A stretch of 50,205 nucleotides of DNA, from assembly GCA_017539565.1 (NCBI GenBank), contig JAFYCS010000020.1:1-50205 (forward strand), read 5' to 3'. The stretch comes from Lachnospiraceae bacterium (lineage in GTDB: Bacteria > Bacillota > Clostridia > Lachnospirales > Lachnospiraceae). Made by a program: the position numbers and the translations under genes. Below are positions 8,134-17,927 of this stretch, piece after piece (positions within the stretch are counted from its first letter, which is position 1; every line of letters starts with the position of its first letter). A model generated the notes under the pieces. The model was not told the origin of the DNA, did no database searches, and saw nothing but the letters and a program-made list of their open reading frames with translations.

Positions 8134-10986
8134 ATGTCTGCAGATAAAAATAAGCTTAAGATGCTTCCGGCTTCGGAATGCATACGCATTACCGGGGCCC
8201 GGGAGCATAATCTGAAGGGAGTGGATCTTACCATTCCGCGTAATAAGTTCGTAGTCTTCACGGGACTTTCCGGATCAGGAAAGTCCTCACTTGCGTTTGA
8301 TACCATTTATGCTGAGGGGCAGAGGCGCTATATGGAGAGCCTTTCCTCCTATGCGCGCCAGTTCCTGGGCCAGATGGAAAAGCCGGATGTTGAGAAGATA
8401 GAAGGCTTAAGCCCGGCCATAAGTATCGATCAGAAGTCTACCAACAAGAATCCCCGTTCTACTGTGGGGACAGTTACGGAGATATATGATTATTTCCGAC
8501 TGCTTTATGCAAGGGCGGGCATACCCCATTGTCCGCAGTGCGGCAGGGAGATAAAGCGCCAGACTGTTGACCAGATGTGCGACCAGGTCATGGAGCTTTC
8601 CGAAGGCACAAAGATCCAGCTGCTGGCACCTGTGGTGCGGGGCAAGAAGGGGCGCCACGAAAAGATACTGGAGCGCATGAAGAAGAGCGGATACGTCCGT
8701 GCACTTATAGACGGCAATATGTACGGGCTTGAGGAAGATATCGAGCTCGATAAGAACGTAAAGCACACCATAGAAGTGATCGTGGACCGTCTGGTGGTTA
8801 AAACGGGCATTGAACGGCGTCTTACCGATTCGATTGAAACCGTACTGCAGCTGACCGACGGCCTTCTGGTAGTGGAGATTGTGGGGGATAAACGGCTTAA
8901 CTTCAGCCAGAGCTTTTCCTGTCCCGACTGCGGTATCAGCATAGATGAGATAGAGCCCAGGAGCTTTTCCTTCAACAACCCCTTCGGTGCCTGTCCGGCC
9001 TGCGCGGGCCTGGGTATCAAGATGGAGTTTACGGAAACATCCATGATCCCCGATCCCACGCGGTCGATAAATGACGGCTGTATACAGGTATTGGGCTGGC
9101 AGAGTGCTTCATCGGAAGGAAGTTTCTCCAATGCCCTGCTGCAGGCACTGGTCAAGAAGTTTAAGTTCAGCCTGGATACCCCCTGGGCGGATCTGGATGA
9201 TAAGGTAAAGGATATACTCATAAACGGTACGGATATCGAGGTGGATGTGCATTACCAGGGACAGCGCGGCTACGGCGTATATCCCATAGCATTTGAAGGC
9301 CTTATACGTAATGTGGAGCGCCGTTACCGTGAGACCGGTTCGGAGATGAGCAAGGCAGAGTATGAGAAATATATGTCCATCACGCCCTGTACCGAATGTA
9401 ACGGTATGCGTCTTAAGAAGGAATCCCTGGCAGTGACCCTGGCCGGCAAGAACATATATGAGATAACCTCCGTATCCATAGGGGATCTTAAGGATTTTCT
9501 GGATGGGATGGAGCTGACAAAGCAGCAGCATCTGATCGCGGATCAGGTAATACGTGAGATAAAGTCCAGAGTGGGCTTTCTTGTGGAAGTGGGGCTGGAT
9601 TATCTTACGCTTGCGCGTGCTACCGCCACCTTATCCGGAGGAGAATCACAGCGTATACGTCTGGCGACACAGATAGGATCAGGGCTGGTGGGAGTATGCT
9701 ATATCCTGGACGAGCCCTCCATAGGCCTGCACCAGCGTGATAACGACAAGCTGCTGGGAGCCCTCCGCGGTCTGCAGAGCCTGGGTAATACCCTTATAGT
9801 AGTCGAGCATGATGAGGATACCATGCGCGAAGCCGACTTTATCGTGGATGTGGGACCCCTGGCAGGTGAACATGGCGGAGAGATAGTAGCTACGGGCAGT
9901 GTAGAGGATATCATAAAAGAAAAACGTTCCATAACGGGACAGTATCTGAGCGGCAAAAGGAAGATAGCTGTACCGGAAGTACGCCGTAAACCCTCCGGCT
10001 GGCTTAAGATACAGGGGGCAGCGGAGAATAACCTGAAGAATATAGACGTGGATATCCCCCTGGGTATATTTACCTGTGTGACCGGGGTTTCGGGATCGGG
10101 CAAGTCATCCCTGATAAACGAAGTCCTGTATAAGGTGCTGGCAAGGAAGCTTAACCGCGCATATACCGTGCCGGGCAGGCATAAGAAGATCACGGGGCTG
10201 CAGGCCCTGGATAAGGTTATAGCTATTGACCAGTCGCCTATAGGACGTACTCCCAGGTCTAATCCCGCTACTTATACCGGAGTGTTCGACCTGATAAGGG
10301 ATCTTTTCGCTTCCACTCAGGATGCAAAGGCTAAGGGCTATAAAAAGGGACGGTTCTCCTTTAACGTAAAGGGCGGACGCTGCGAAGCCTGCAGCGGTGA
10401 CGGTATCGTCAAGATCGAGATGCACTTCCTGCCCGATGTGTATGTGCCCTGCGAGGTCTGCGGAGGAAAGCGATATAACCGTGAGACACTGGATGTGCTT
10501 TATAAGGGAAAGAGCATATCCGATGTGCTGGATATGACCGTGGAAGAGGCACTTGATTTCTTTGCTCCGGTCAAAGCCATCAGCACAAAGATCCAGACCT
10601 TATATGATGTGGGACTCGGATATATCAGGCTTGGTCAGCCTTCCACGCAGCTTTCCGGCGGTGAGGCGCAGCGTATCAAGCTGGCAACGGAGCTTTCACG
10701 CCGTTCCACCGGAAAGACCATATACATACTGGATGAGCCCACCACAGGCCTGCATTTTGAGGATGTCAACAAGCTGATAAGCATACTGCAGAAGCTTACC
10801 GACGGGGGAAATTCCGTGGTGGTCATAGAGCATAACCTGGATGTGATCAAAAATGCCGACTATATCATAGATATGGGCCCCGAAGGCGGTGACGGCGGCG
10901 GTACCGTGATAGCCACCGGCACACCTGAAGAGGTTGCGAAGCAGAAGCAGTCCTATACGGGACAATTTATCAAAAGGATGTTGTAA
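8134..10986 (+). CDS. uvrA: Excinuclease ABC subunit A
   Basis: UvrA is the damage-recognition ATPase of nucleotide excision repair and loads UvrB on lesions. The 950-residue length fits the family (E. coli 940). Visible features are two ABC ATPase modules with Walker A at GLSGSGKS (Lys50) and GVSGSGKS (Lys657), signatures [12 protein letters not shown] and [12 protein letters not shown], and zinc-binding pairs at about C133/C136, C263/C266 with C287/C290, and C750/C753 with C773/C776. The start at 8134 is preferred because AGAGGTG lies four bases upstream. An in-frame ATG at 8107 overlaps the lipoprotein stop and would add nine residues. No SOS operator was seen upstream. uvrB and uvrC are not in the window. 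Confidence 0.97.
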   Translation: MSADKNKLKMLPASECIRITGAREHNLKGVDLTIPRNKFVVFTGLSGSGKSSLAFDTIYAEGQRRYMESLSSYARQFLGQMEKPDVEKIEGLSPAISIDQKSTNKNPRSTVGTVTEIYDYFRLLYARAGIPHCPQCGREIKRQTVDQMCDQVMELSEGTKIQLLAPVVRGKKGRHEKILERMKKSGYVRALIDGNMYGLEEDIELDKNVKHTIEVIVDRLVVKTGIERRLTDSIETVLQLTDGLLVVEIVGDKRLNFSQSFSCPDCGISIDEIEPRSFSFNNPFGACPACAGLGIKMEFTETSMIPDPTRSINDGCIQVLGWQSASSEGSFSNALLQALVKKFKFSLDTPWADLDDKVKDILINGTDIEVDVHYQGQRGYGVYPIAFEGLIRNVERRYRETGSEMSKAEYEKYMSITPCTECNGMRLKKESLAVTLAGKNIYEITSVSIGDLKDFLDGMELTKQQHLIADQVIREIKSRVGFLVEVGLDYLTLARATATLSGGESQRIRLATQIGSGLVGVCYILDEPSIGLHQRDNDKLLGALRGLQSLGNTLIVVEHDEDTMREADFIVDVGPLAGEHGGEIVATGSVEDIIKEKRSITGQYLSGKRKIAVPEVRRKPSGWLKIQGAAENNLKNIDVDIPLGIFTCVTGVSGSGKSSLINEVLYKVLARKLNRAYTVPGRHKKITGLQALDKVIAIDQSPIGRTPRSNPATYTGVFDLIRDLFASTQDAKAKGYKKGRFSFNVKGGRCEACSGDGIVKIEMHFLPDVYVPCEVCGGKRYNRETLDVLYKGKSISDVLDMTVEEALDFFAPVKAISTKIQTLYDVGLGYIRLGQPSTQLSGGEAQRIKLATELSRRSTGKTIYILDEPTTGLHFEDVNKLISILQKLTDGGNSVVVIEHNLDVIKNADYIIDMGPEGGDGGGTVIATGTPEEVAKQKQSYTGQFIKRML

Positions 10987-11027
10987 AATATCAGGATGCG
11001 AGTATAATATGAGCAGTGGTATCAATG

Positions 11028-11060
11028 CCGATACGGAGATATTCCGTATCGGTTTTCATT
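11028..11060 (+). terminator. Rho-independent terminator after uvrA
   Basis: A perfect 10-bp stem pairs 11028-11037 (CCGATACGGA) with 11043-11052 (TCCGTATCGG) around a 5-base loop, followed by TTTTCATTT. It separates uvrA from the peptidase gene. Confidence 0.93.
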
Positions 11061-11062
11061 TA

Positions 11063-11091
11063 TTGACCAATATACACAGTAGGTCTATAAT
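11063..11091 (+). promoter_or_regulatory. Sigma-A promoter of the oligoendopeptidase gene
   Basis: TTGACC at 11063-11068 and TATAAT at 11086-11091 have exactly 17 bases between them, just downstream of the uvrA terminator. The expected leader is about 25 bases and includes GGAGG before the ATG at 11122. Confidence 0.87.
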
Positions 11092-11121
11092 AAACTGATT
11101 AGATACCCGGAGGAACAGACT

Positions 11122-12792
11122 ATGAAGTTTTCGGAAATGAAATATGAAAGACCGGACAGGGAGGAGCTTTTAAAGCAGCTTTCGGAGCTGGCCGGCCGTA
11201 TAAAGGATGCAAAGAGCGGCGAAGAGCAGTTTGAGATACATAAAGAGTTTTATAAGATCTATGAGCATTTTGTTACCGCACGGGCACTGGTAGAGGTGCG
11301 TAATGCGATAGACACTACCGATGAATTCTATGAGAAGGAGAATGATTTCTTTGATGAGTTCCTTCCGGTAATACAGAATGCCAAGAATGAATATGATAAG
11401 GCTTTATATGAATCACCCTACAGGGCGTATCTTGAAGAGAAGATAGGCAGGGTGGCCTTTAAGAATACCGAGCTGTCATTAAAAGCATACAGCGAGAAGA
11501 TAACAGAGCTGATGCAGGAGGAAAACAGCCTCATAAGCCGGTATAACAAGCTGATAGCGACAGCAAAGATCGAGTTTGAGGGTGAAGTCTATAATATCAG
11601 CCTTCTGCGTCCTCACTTAACGGATAAGGACCGTGATCACAGAAAGAAAGCCTGGAAGGCACTTTCGGATTATTTCATGTCTGTGACGGACGAGATAGAC
11701 GAGATCTTTGACAAGATGGTGAAGAACCGTACGGCACAGGCTCAGGCCATGGGCTATAAGGACTATGTGGAGCTGGGATACTACCGTATGCAGCGCAACA
11801 GCTACGACCGCGATATGGTGGAGAATTTCCGCCGTCAGGTAAAATCTGAATTCGTACCCTTTGTAAAAAAGCTTGAGGAAAAGAGAAAGCAGCGTCTTGG
11901 ACTTGATGAGCTTAAGTATTATGATAACGATGTTTTCTTCCCTGAAGGAAATCCCGCACCCACAGGTACTCCGGAGGAGATCCTTAAGAAAGGGCAGGAG
12001 ATGTATAAGGAGCTTTCTGCCGAAACAGGTGAGTTCTTTGACTTCATGCAGGAAAGTGAACTCTTTGATGTGCTGGGCAGGAAAAATAAGCGTGCCGGCG
12101 GATTCATGACCTATTTCCCCGATCACAAGGCACCCTTTATCTTTGCAAACTTTAACGGGACCAGTTCGGATGTGGATGTGATCACTCATGAATGCGGCCA
12201 TGCATTCCAGGGCTATCTTACCAGGGATGATGAGATAATGGAGCATAACGACCTGACCATGGAAACGGCAGAGATACACTCCATGAGCATGGAATACTTC
12301 ACCTATAACTGGATGAATAAGTTCTTCGGAGAGAGGAAGGACGATTACCTTACCATGCACCTGGAGGATTCGGCACAGTTCCTTCCCTACGGCTGTATGG
12401 TTGATGAATTCCAGCATATCGTATATTCAAAGCCGGATATGACACCTGCGGAGCGCAAGGAAGCCTGGAAGAAGCTTGAAGGAGAATACAGGCCCTGGCT
12501 GGATTATGATAACGATCCCTTCTTTGCAGCCGGAGGCTGGTGGCAGAAACAGCTCCATATATTCAACTATCCTTTTTATTACATAGATTATGTCCTTGCC
12601 AGTGTATGCGCAATGCAGTTTAAGATAGCCATGGATAAGGACTATAAGGATGCCTGGGAGCGTTATCTTAAGCTGTGCAGGCTGTCCGTAAAGGACTTTT
12701 ATGTGCCGGAGCTTAAGGCGGCCGGGCTGGATTCGCCCTTTGAAGACGGCTGCATAAAGCACATCGTGGAAGAGATGGAGAAGAAGGTCTGA
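11122..12792 (+). CDS. M3-family oligoendopeptidase (PepF/M3-like metallopeptidase)
   Basis: This 556-residue cytoplasmic zinc metallopeptidase should cleave short peptides. The zinc motif HECGH is at residues 356-360 (His356, Glu357, His360), followed by the expected Glu-rich ETAEIHSMSME helix that supplies the third ligand. The N-terminal half is long and helical, as in M3 enzymes that enclose the active site in a cavity. There is no signal peptide. It has its own promoter and lies just upstream of a peptide ABC transporter, fitting a role in processing imported oligopeptides. The 70-base gap to the transporter holds no convincing terminator, so read-through into the transporter operon is likely. 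The exact subfamily (PepF versus related M3B enzymes) is not settled. Confidence 0.93.
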   Translation: MKFSEMKYERPDREELLKQLSELAGRIKDAKSGEEQFEIHKEFYKIYEHFVTARALVEVRNAIDTTDEFYEKENDFFDEFLPVIQNAKNEYDKALYESPYRAYLEEKIGRVAFKNTELSLKAYSEKITELMQEENSLISRYNKLIATAKIEFEGEVYNISLLRPHLTDKDRDHRKKAWKALSDYFMSVTDEIDEIFDKMVKNRTAQAQAMGYKDYVELGYYRMQRNSYDRDMVENFRRQVKSEFVPFVKKLEEKRKQRLGLDELKYYDNDVFFPEGNPAPTGTPEEILKKGQEMYKELSAETGEFFDFMQESELFDVLGRKNKRAGGFMTYFPDHKAPFIFANFNGTSSDVDVITHECGHAFQGYLTRDDEIMEHNDLTMETAEIHSMSMEYFTYNWMNKFFGERKDDYLTMHLEDSAQFLPYGCMVDEFQHIVYSKPDMTPAERKEAWKKLEGEYRPWLDYDNDPFFAAGGWWQKQLHIFNYPFYYIDYVLASVCAMQFKIAMDKDYKDAWERYLKLCRLSVKDFYVPELKAAGLDSPFEDGCIKHIVEEMEKKV

Positions 12793-12862
12793 AAGGATCT
12801 TAATTAAGTATGTTATCCCAAACGAAAGTGCGGGATCATATAGAAAAAAGGAGGAAAAAATT

Positions 12863-15247
12863 ATGAAAAAGAAAAGAGTTCTGGCTCTGCTCATGGCTTC
12901 TGTCATGATCCTGAGTACAGGCTGTGAGGGCAAGCAGCCTGTTGAAGAGCCCGCCGAAACGCCCACGGAAGCGGCACCCGATGACAACGGAGATAGCGGA
13001 AATGCGGAGGTTACTCCTGCAGCCACACCGGTATCTGATGTACCTGTGGTTATCGCAGCAGATGAGTTCAGTGAGAAATTCTGCTCCCTGTTCGCAGCAT
13101 CCGTACCCGATCAGAACGTAGCTGATTTTACTACCGTTTCACTGCTGGTGAATGACCGTGTAGGTGATATCATCTACCACGGTATCGAGGGTGAGACCAA
13201 GAATTACAACGGCACCGATTATACCTATTACGGCATTGCAGACTGCGATGTTACCGAGAATGCAGACGGTACCGTTAAGTATGATTTCAAATTAAGAGAC
13301 GACGTTGTTTTCTCCGACGGTGAGAAACTTACCGCAGACGATGCGATCTTTACCTACTATGTACTCTGCGATCCTTCCTATGACGGAGGTCTTTCACTTT
13401 ATGCATTACCTATCAAAGGACTTGAGGAGTACAGAAGCGGCGTTCAGACCCTTCTGGCCCTGATCCTTGCAGGCGGGGAGGAAAACACCGATTTCACATA
13501 TTACACAGAAGAGCAGCAGAAGAATTTCTATGAGAAAGACCTGCCTGCAGCAGGAGAGAAGTTCTGCCAGAGCATCGCGGATTTCTGTCTTGCAAACGGT
13601 TATGTTACGGGTGTAGACAAGATCGATTCCTGTGATATAGCAAACGGTATGGTTAACTGGGGCTTTGCAGATATGGGTGATGACGGAAGCATTACCGCAT
13701 CAGTATCCGGTACCACCTGGACTCTGGATGGTACGGACGTACCTACCGCTGCAGATTATTTTGCAGAGATGATGGCAGCATATAATAATGATGTAATGAA
13801 GCTTTCCGATACCGAGAAGGCAGAGAGTCCCATCACCGATTTCCTTCCCGATGTATATAAGAACGGTATAGAGACCGGTGAGTCGGCAGCGAATATCAGC
13901 GGTATCGAAAAGACCGGAGATTACAGCTTCTCCGTAACCTTAGACCAGCTGGATGCAACAGCTATATATCAGCTTGGTACCTATGTAACACCTATGCACT
14001 ACTACGGAAACAAGGCTGATTACGATTATGACAACAACAAGTTCGGTTTCACCAAGGGTGATCTTTCAAGTGTACGTTCCAAGATGACCAAACCCCTCGG
14101 TGCAGGTCCTTTCGTATTTGATAAGTACGAGAACAAGACCGTATACATGAAGCCCAACGCTAATTATTTCCTGGGCCAGCCTAACGTAAGCGAGCTTCAG
14201 TTCCGTGTAACCCTTGATCCCGATAAGGAGCCCGGTGTCGTACAGGGTACCCTTGATATCTCGGATCCTTCCGCTTCCAAGGAGCGTCTCGAGCAGGTAC
14301 GTAAAGAGAATTCCAACGGACAGTTAAGCGGTGATAAGATCGAGACTTCACTTGTAGACGTACTTGGCTACGGTTATATCGGTATGAACGCTGAAAACGT
14401 ATGTGTAGGCGGCAATCCCGGAAGTGAAGAGTCAAAGAACTTAAGAAAGGCTATAGCTACCGTACTTTCCGTATATCGTGACGTGGTCATCGATTCCTAC
14501 TATGGCGATGCAGCAAGCGTTATCAACTATCCTATTTCAAATACCAGCTGGGCAGCACCCCAGCCTTCAGATCCCGACTATAAGGTTGCCTTCTCTACCG
14601 ATGTTGACGGCAATCCCATCTACAGCGACGGAATGAGTGAAGACGACAGATATGCGGCAGCCATCAATGCGGCACTGGGCTTCTTTGAGGCAGCAGGCTA
14701 TACCGTTAAGGACGGAAAGCTGGCATCTGCACCTGCAGGAGCAAAGCTTACCTACGAAGTAATGATCAGCGGCGCAGGCCAGGGTGATCATCCTTCATTC
14801 GGTATCCTTACCGCAGCCAGCGAGGCACTTGCTACTATCGGATTTGACCTTAAGATCAATGACCTTACCGATTCTTCCATACTCTGGTCTTCTACAGAGG
14901 GCGGTACTGCAGAGATCTGGTGTGCTGCATGGCAGGCAACCATCGATCCCGATATGTTCCAGGTATATCATTCAGAGGGCGGCAGCGCTTATATGTACCG
15001 CATCTACAACAAGGAACTGGATGAGATGATCATGGATGCACGTTCTTCAACAAACCAGCAGTACAGAAAGGCTATCTACAAAGAGTGCCTTGATTTCATA
15101 GTTGATTATGCAGTAGAGATCCCCATCTATCAGAGACAGGATTGCAATCTGTTCTCTGCAGAAAGGATCAATATCGATACACTGGCTAAGGATCAGACAA
15201 CCTTCTATCAGTATGGCAGAGAGATCCAGACTATGACTATGAAATAA
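12863..15247 (+). CDS. Peptide ABC transporter substrate-binding lipoprotein (SBP family 5)
   Basis: The 794-residue product has a lipoprotein signal with cysteine at residue 21 (LSTGC), then an acidic Pro/Thr linker of about 40 residues. The body matches the DppA/OppA type, with segments such as LRDDVVFSDGEKLTADD and a C-terminal part (EIWCAAWQATIDPDMFQVYHSE) split here as EIWCAAWQATIDP and DMFQVYHSE. At about 794 residues it is 200 or more longer than typical members, with extra sequence around residues 180-330. Start is set by AAGGAGG eight bases upstream. It is the first gene of a complete transporter operon and should capture peptides outside the membrane for the permeases encoded next. 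The ligand cannot be read from sequence. Confidence 0.94.
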   Translation: MKKKRVLALLMASVMILSTGCEGKQPVEEPAETPTEAAPDDNGDSGNAEVTPAATPVSDVPVVIAADEFSEKFCSLFAASVPDQNVADFTTVSLLVNDRVGDIIYHGIEGETKNYNGTDYTYYGIADCDVTENADGTVKYDFKLRDDVVFSDGEKLTADDAIFTYYVLCDPSYDGGLSLYALPIKGLEEYRSGVQTLLALILAGGEENTDFTYYTEEQQKNFYEKDLPAAGEKFCQSIADFCLANGYVTGVDKIDSCDIANGMVNWGFADMGDDGSITASVSGTTWTLDGTDVPTAADYFAEMMAAYNNDVMKLSDTEKAESPITDFLPDVYKNGIETGESAANISGIEKTGDYSFSVTLDQLDATAIYQLGTYVTPMHYYGNKADYDYDNNKFGFTKGDLSSVRSKMTKPLGAGPFVFDKYENKTVYMKPNANYFLGQPNVSELQFRVTLDPDKEPGVVQGTLDISDPSASKERLEQVRKENSNGQLSGDKIETSLVDVLGYGYIGMNAENVCVGGNPGSEESKNLRKAIATVLSVYRDVVIDSYYGDAASVINYPISNTSWAAPQPSDPDYKVAFSTDVDGNPIYSDGMSEDDRYAAAINAALGFFEAAGYTVKDGKLASAPAGAKLTYEVMISGAGQGDHPSFGILTAASEALATIGFDLKINDLTDSSILWSSTEGGTAEIWCAAWQATIDPDMFQVYHSEGGSAYMYRIYNKELDEMIMDARSSTNQQYRKAIYKECLDFIVDYAVEIPIYQRQDCNLFSAERINIDTLAKDQTTFYQYGREIQTMTMK

Positions 15248-15259
15248 GGAAAGGCAGCT

Positions 15260-16246
15260 ATGAAGAAATTTATCCTGAAACGTCTGCTCATATCGGTGGT
15301 ACTGCTGTTCTTTGTATCGCTGATAATATACGCGATAATGCGGTGTATGCCCACATCATTTGTGGAGAATCAGGCAAGGGCCCTGTCCACCCGTCCCGGA
15401 GCTAAAAGCTACCAGGAATGGGTGGCGCAGCTCAATGCCCAGTATGGTCTGGATGTGGGGGTCCTGCAGGGATATCTGCGCTGGGCGTCCAAGGCGGTCA
15501 GGCTGGATTTCGGTGATTCCTGGTATTGGAATCAGCCTATCTTGGAGAAGTTTAAAAACGTTATCTGGTATTCATTTGCTCTGGGGCTTGCTACATTTAT
15601 CCTTGAGATAATAATAGCAGTGCCCCTGGGCATTGCTGCTGCAAGAAAGCAGTATTCGCTCACGGATTATACCGTTACGGTCATTGCACTGATAGGTATA
15701 TCCCTTCCGAGCTTTTTCTTCGCAACCATACTTAAATACATTTTTTCGATAAAGCTGGGCTGGTTCGACTTAAGCGGTACAGTAAGCCGTATGCACCAGT
15801 CTATGACACCCATGCAGCAGTTCTGGGATATCGCTAAACATATGGTGCTTCCGATAATCACCATAACCGTGGTTTCGATAGGAAGTCTTATGCGATATGT
15901 CCGCGCGAACATGCTTGAGGTACTTAATTCGGATTACATCCGTACTGCCAGGGCAAAAGGCCTGTCAGAAAACAAAGTTATCAATCATCATGCTTTCAGA
16001 AATACCCTGATACCTATAGTTACTCTGCTGGGCGGATCACTGCCGGGACTCTTTTCCGGAGCGATGATAACGGAGCAGCTGTTCCAGATACCCGGTATAG
16101 GCTATACATCTTACGTCTGCGTTATGCAGGGTGATATCCCGTTTGTTATGTTCTATCTTGTGTTCCTGGCCGCGCTGACACTGCTGGGCAATCTTATAGC
16201 GGACATACTTTATGCAGCGGTAGATCCGAGAGTGAGGGTGGGATAA
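15260..16246 (+). CDS. Peptide ABC transporter permease, DppB/OppB type
   Basis: The 328-residue membrane protein has six predicted spans: an N-terminal helix, a large external loop, then five helices. The cytoplasmic coupling loop SDYIRTARAKGLSENKVI is the canonical EAA motif that contacts the ATPases. The C-terminal DPRVRVG ending is also typical. It follows the binding-protein gene after 12 bases with GGAAAGG as ribosome binding site, and its stop is immediately followed by the ATG of the second permease. It forms the translocation pore together with that partner. Confidence 0.96.
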   Translation: MKKFILKRLLISVVLLFFVSLIIYAIMRCMPTSFVENQARALSTRPGAKSYQEWVAQLNAQYGLDVGVLQGYLRWASKAVRLDFGDSWYWNQPILEKFKNVIWYSFALGLATFILEIIIAVPLGIAAARKQYSLTDYTVTVIALIGISLPSFFFATILKYIFSIKLGWFDLSGTVSRMHQSMTPMQQFWDIAKHMVLPIITITVVSIGSLMRYVRANMLEVLNSDYIRTARAKGLSENKVINHHAFRNTLIPIVTLLGGSLPGLFSGAMITEQLFQIPGIGYTSYVCVMQGDIPFVMFYLVFLAALTLLGNLIADILYAAVDPRVRVG

Positions 16247-17923
16247 ATGAGTGATACAGAAAAGAAAACAGAAAAAGAAGAAAAGATGACTCTTGATGAT
16301 GCCGCCAGAGTGAGAGTGCTCTCACCCGGTATGATGGTCCTTAAGCGTTTTCTGCAGAACCGTCTGGCCATCGTCGGAATAGTCATTATAGTGTGTATGT
16401 TCCTTTTTGCATTCCTGGGCGGAGTGCTGGTACCCTATTCACAGAGTGAGGTATTTTATACCACCGAGGTTATGCTTAAAGACTATGCGGGCACCACCGT
16501 GATAGACCAGTATCAGTTTGTAAATGCACCGGATAAGGAACTGCCCAAAGATATATATTCAAAGACCATAATGGCTGCTACCAAAAAAGATTATGCATTT
16601 GAATCCAGGAGCGGGGGATACTACGGTATCTCACCGGTTGGTGATGAAGTCTATATAGTATATTCGCTTACACCGGAGAACGGTCTTTTCTGGAAACAGC
16701 AGGAGTTTAAAGACGCGGCAGACGCCGGAAAGAACATATTTGAAAAGGACGGGGAGCTGTACCTTTTCAATGCATTCACCGAAAGACCTGATTTTTATAA
16801 GGCTGAGGAGATAGCTGTGGGCAGTATGCGCAGCTTTACCGCATACTCATCGGATACCAGGCTTTCCTATGAATTCTGTCGTGAGGCACTTATAGCCGGG
16901 GCAAATAATGCCGGAAGCTTTAAGGCGGACGGAACCGAGTATCAGCTTAATGCGGGCGACAGCGGAGAGCTGATATATATAAACGGTGAAGAGTATGCTT
17001 TCGTTTCACCCATGAACTTTAATCCCGTTGTGAGCGGGACCTACTTAAGCCCTGCATATAAGATGACGGCGCTTGAGGCCATAGAGGCGGGAGAAGAAAG
17101 CTTCACATATCCGGATAATGACGGAACGGAAGTGACATATATACTTCAGAACAAGAACGGACAGTATCTGATCCGCCGTAATCAGGAGACCAAGGTCATA
17201 GACAAATATGCATCTCCTTCAAAGGAGCATATATTCGGCACCGACGGAAACGGTATGGATCTGCTCACAAGGCTTATGTACGGCGGAAGGATATCGCTGC
17301 TGATAGGCTTTGTGGTCATCGCCATAGAGGTGACCATAGGAACGATCCTGGGCGGTATCGCCGGTTTCTTCGGAGGCTGGATCGATAACCTGCTGATGAG
17401 ACTGGTGGATGTGGTTTACTGTATCCCTTCCATGCCCCTTTATCTGATCCTGGGATCCATAATGGACTGGTATCAGGCACCGGCTACAGCGCGTATCTAT
17501 CTTTTGTGCGTGGTCATGGCCGTGATAGGCTGGGTCGGCATAGCGCGTATAGTCCGCGGACAGATCCTTTCGCTGCGTGAGCAGGAATTCATGATAGCTG
17601 CAGAGGCTACGGGTATCAGCGTACGCAGACGTATCTTCAAGCACCTTATCCCCAATGTGGTCCCCCAGCTTATAGTATACGCCAGCATGGGACTGGGCGA
17701 GGTTATACTTGCGGAAGCTACGCTTTCATACCTGGGACTTGGTATCAAGTATCCCGCAGCTTCCTGGGGCAGTATCATAAATGCGGTCAACGATTCTTAT
17801 GTAATGACGAATTACCTGTTTGTATGGGTACCTGCAGGTTTCTTTATACTGCTGACGGTGCTGGCATTTAACTTTATCGGTGACGGCTTAAGGGATGCCT
17901 TTGATCCCAGGATGAAGAGGTAA
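16247..17923 (+). CDS. Peptide ABC transporter permease, DppC/OppC type, with a large extracytoplasmic insertion
   Basis: This 558-residue permease is almost twice the usual DppC length (about 300). The N-terminal cytoplasmic segment and first helix (to about residue 65) are normal. Then comes about 260 residues of soluble, aromatic and acidic sequence before the family motif GTDGNGMDLLTRLMYGGR near residue 330. Normally that motif lies about 45 residues after helix 1. The remaining five helices, the EAA loop (AEATGISVRRRIFKHLIPN) and the DPRMKR tail are intact. The insertion must lie outside the membrane. Because the binding protein is also enlarged, the two extra regions may contact each other, which is inference. 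Confidence 0.95.
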   Translation: MSDTEKKTEKEEKMTLDDAARVRVLSPGMMVLKRFLQNRLAIVGIVIIVCMFLFAFLGGVLVPYSQSEVFYTTEVMLKDYAGTTVIDQYQFVNAPDKELPKDIYSKTIMAATKKDYAFESRSGGYYGISPVGDEVYIVYSLTPENGLFWKQQEFKDAADAGKNIFEKDGELYLFNAFTERPDFYKAEEIAVGSMRSFTAYSSDTRLSYEFCREALIAGANNAGSFKADGTEYQLNAGDSGELIYINGEEYAFVSPMNFNPVVSGTYLSPAYKMTALEAIEAGEESFTYPDNDGTEVTYILQNKNGQYLIRRNQETKVIDKYASPSKEHIFGTDGNGMDLLTRLMYGGRISLLIGFVVIAIEVTIGTILGGIAGFFGGWIDNLLMRLVDVVYCIPSMPLYLILGSIMDWYQAPATARIYLLCVVMAVIGWVGIARIVRGQILSLREQEFMIAAEATGISVRRRIFKHLIPNVVPQLIVYASMGLGEVILAEATLSYLGLGIKYPAASWGSIINAVNDSYVMTNYLFVWVPAGFFILLTVLAFNFIGDGLRDAFDPRMKR

Positions 17924-17927
17924 TAAG

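Noticed and set aside
12793-12862. Possible third copy of the interspersed repeat and a small inverted repeat before the binding-protein gene
   Set aside because: Only AAGGATCTTA (12793-12802) matches, a 10-base overlap that could be chance. ATCCC/GGGAT is too short, and no convincing -35/-10 pair was found.
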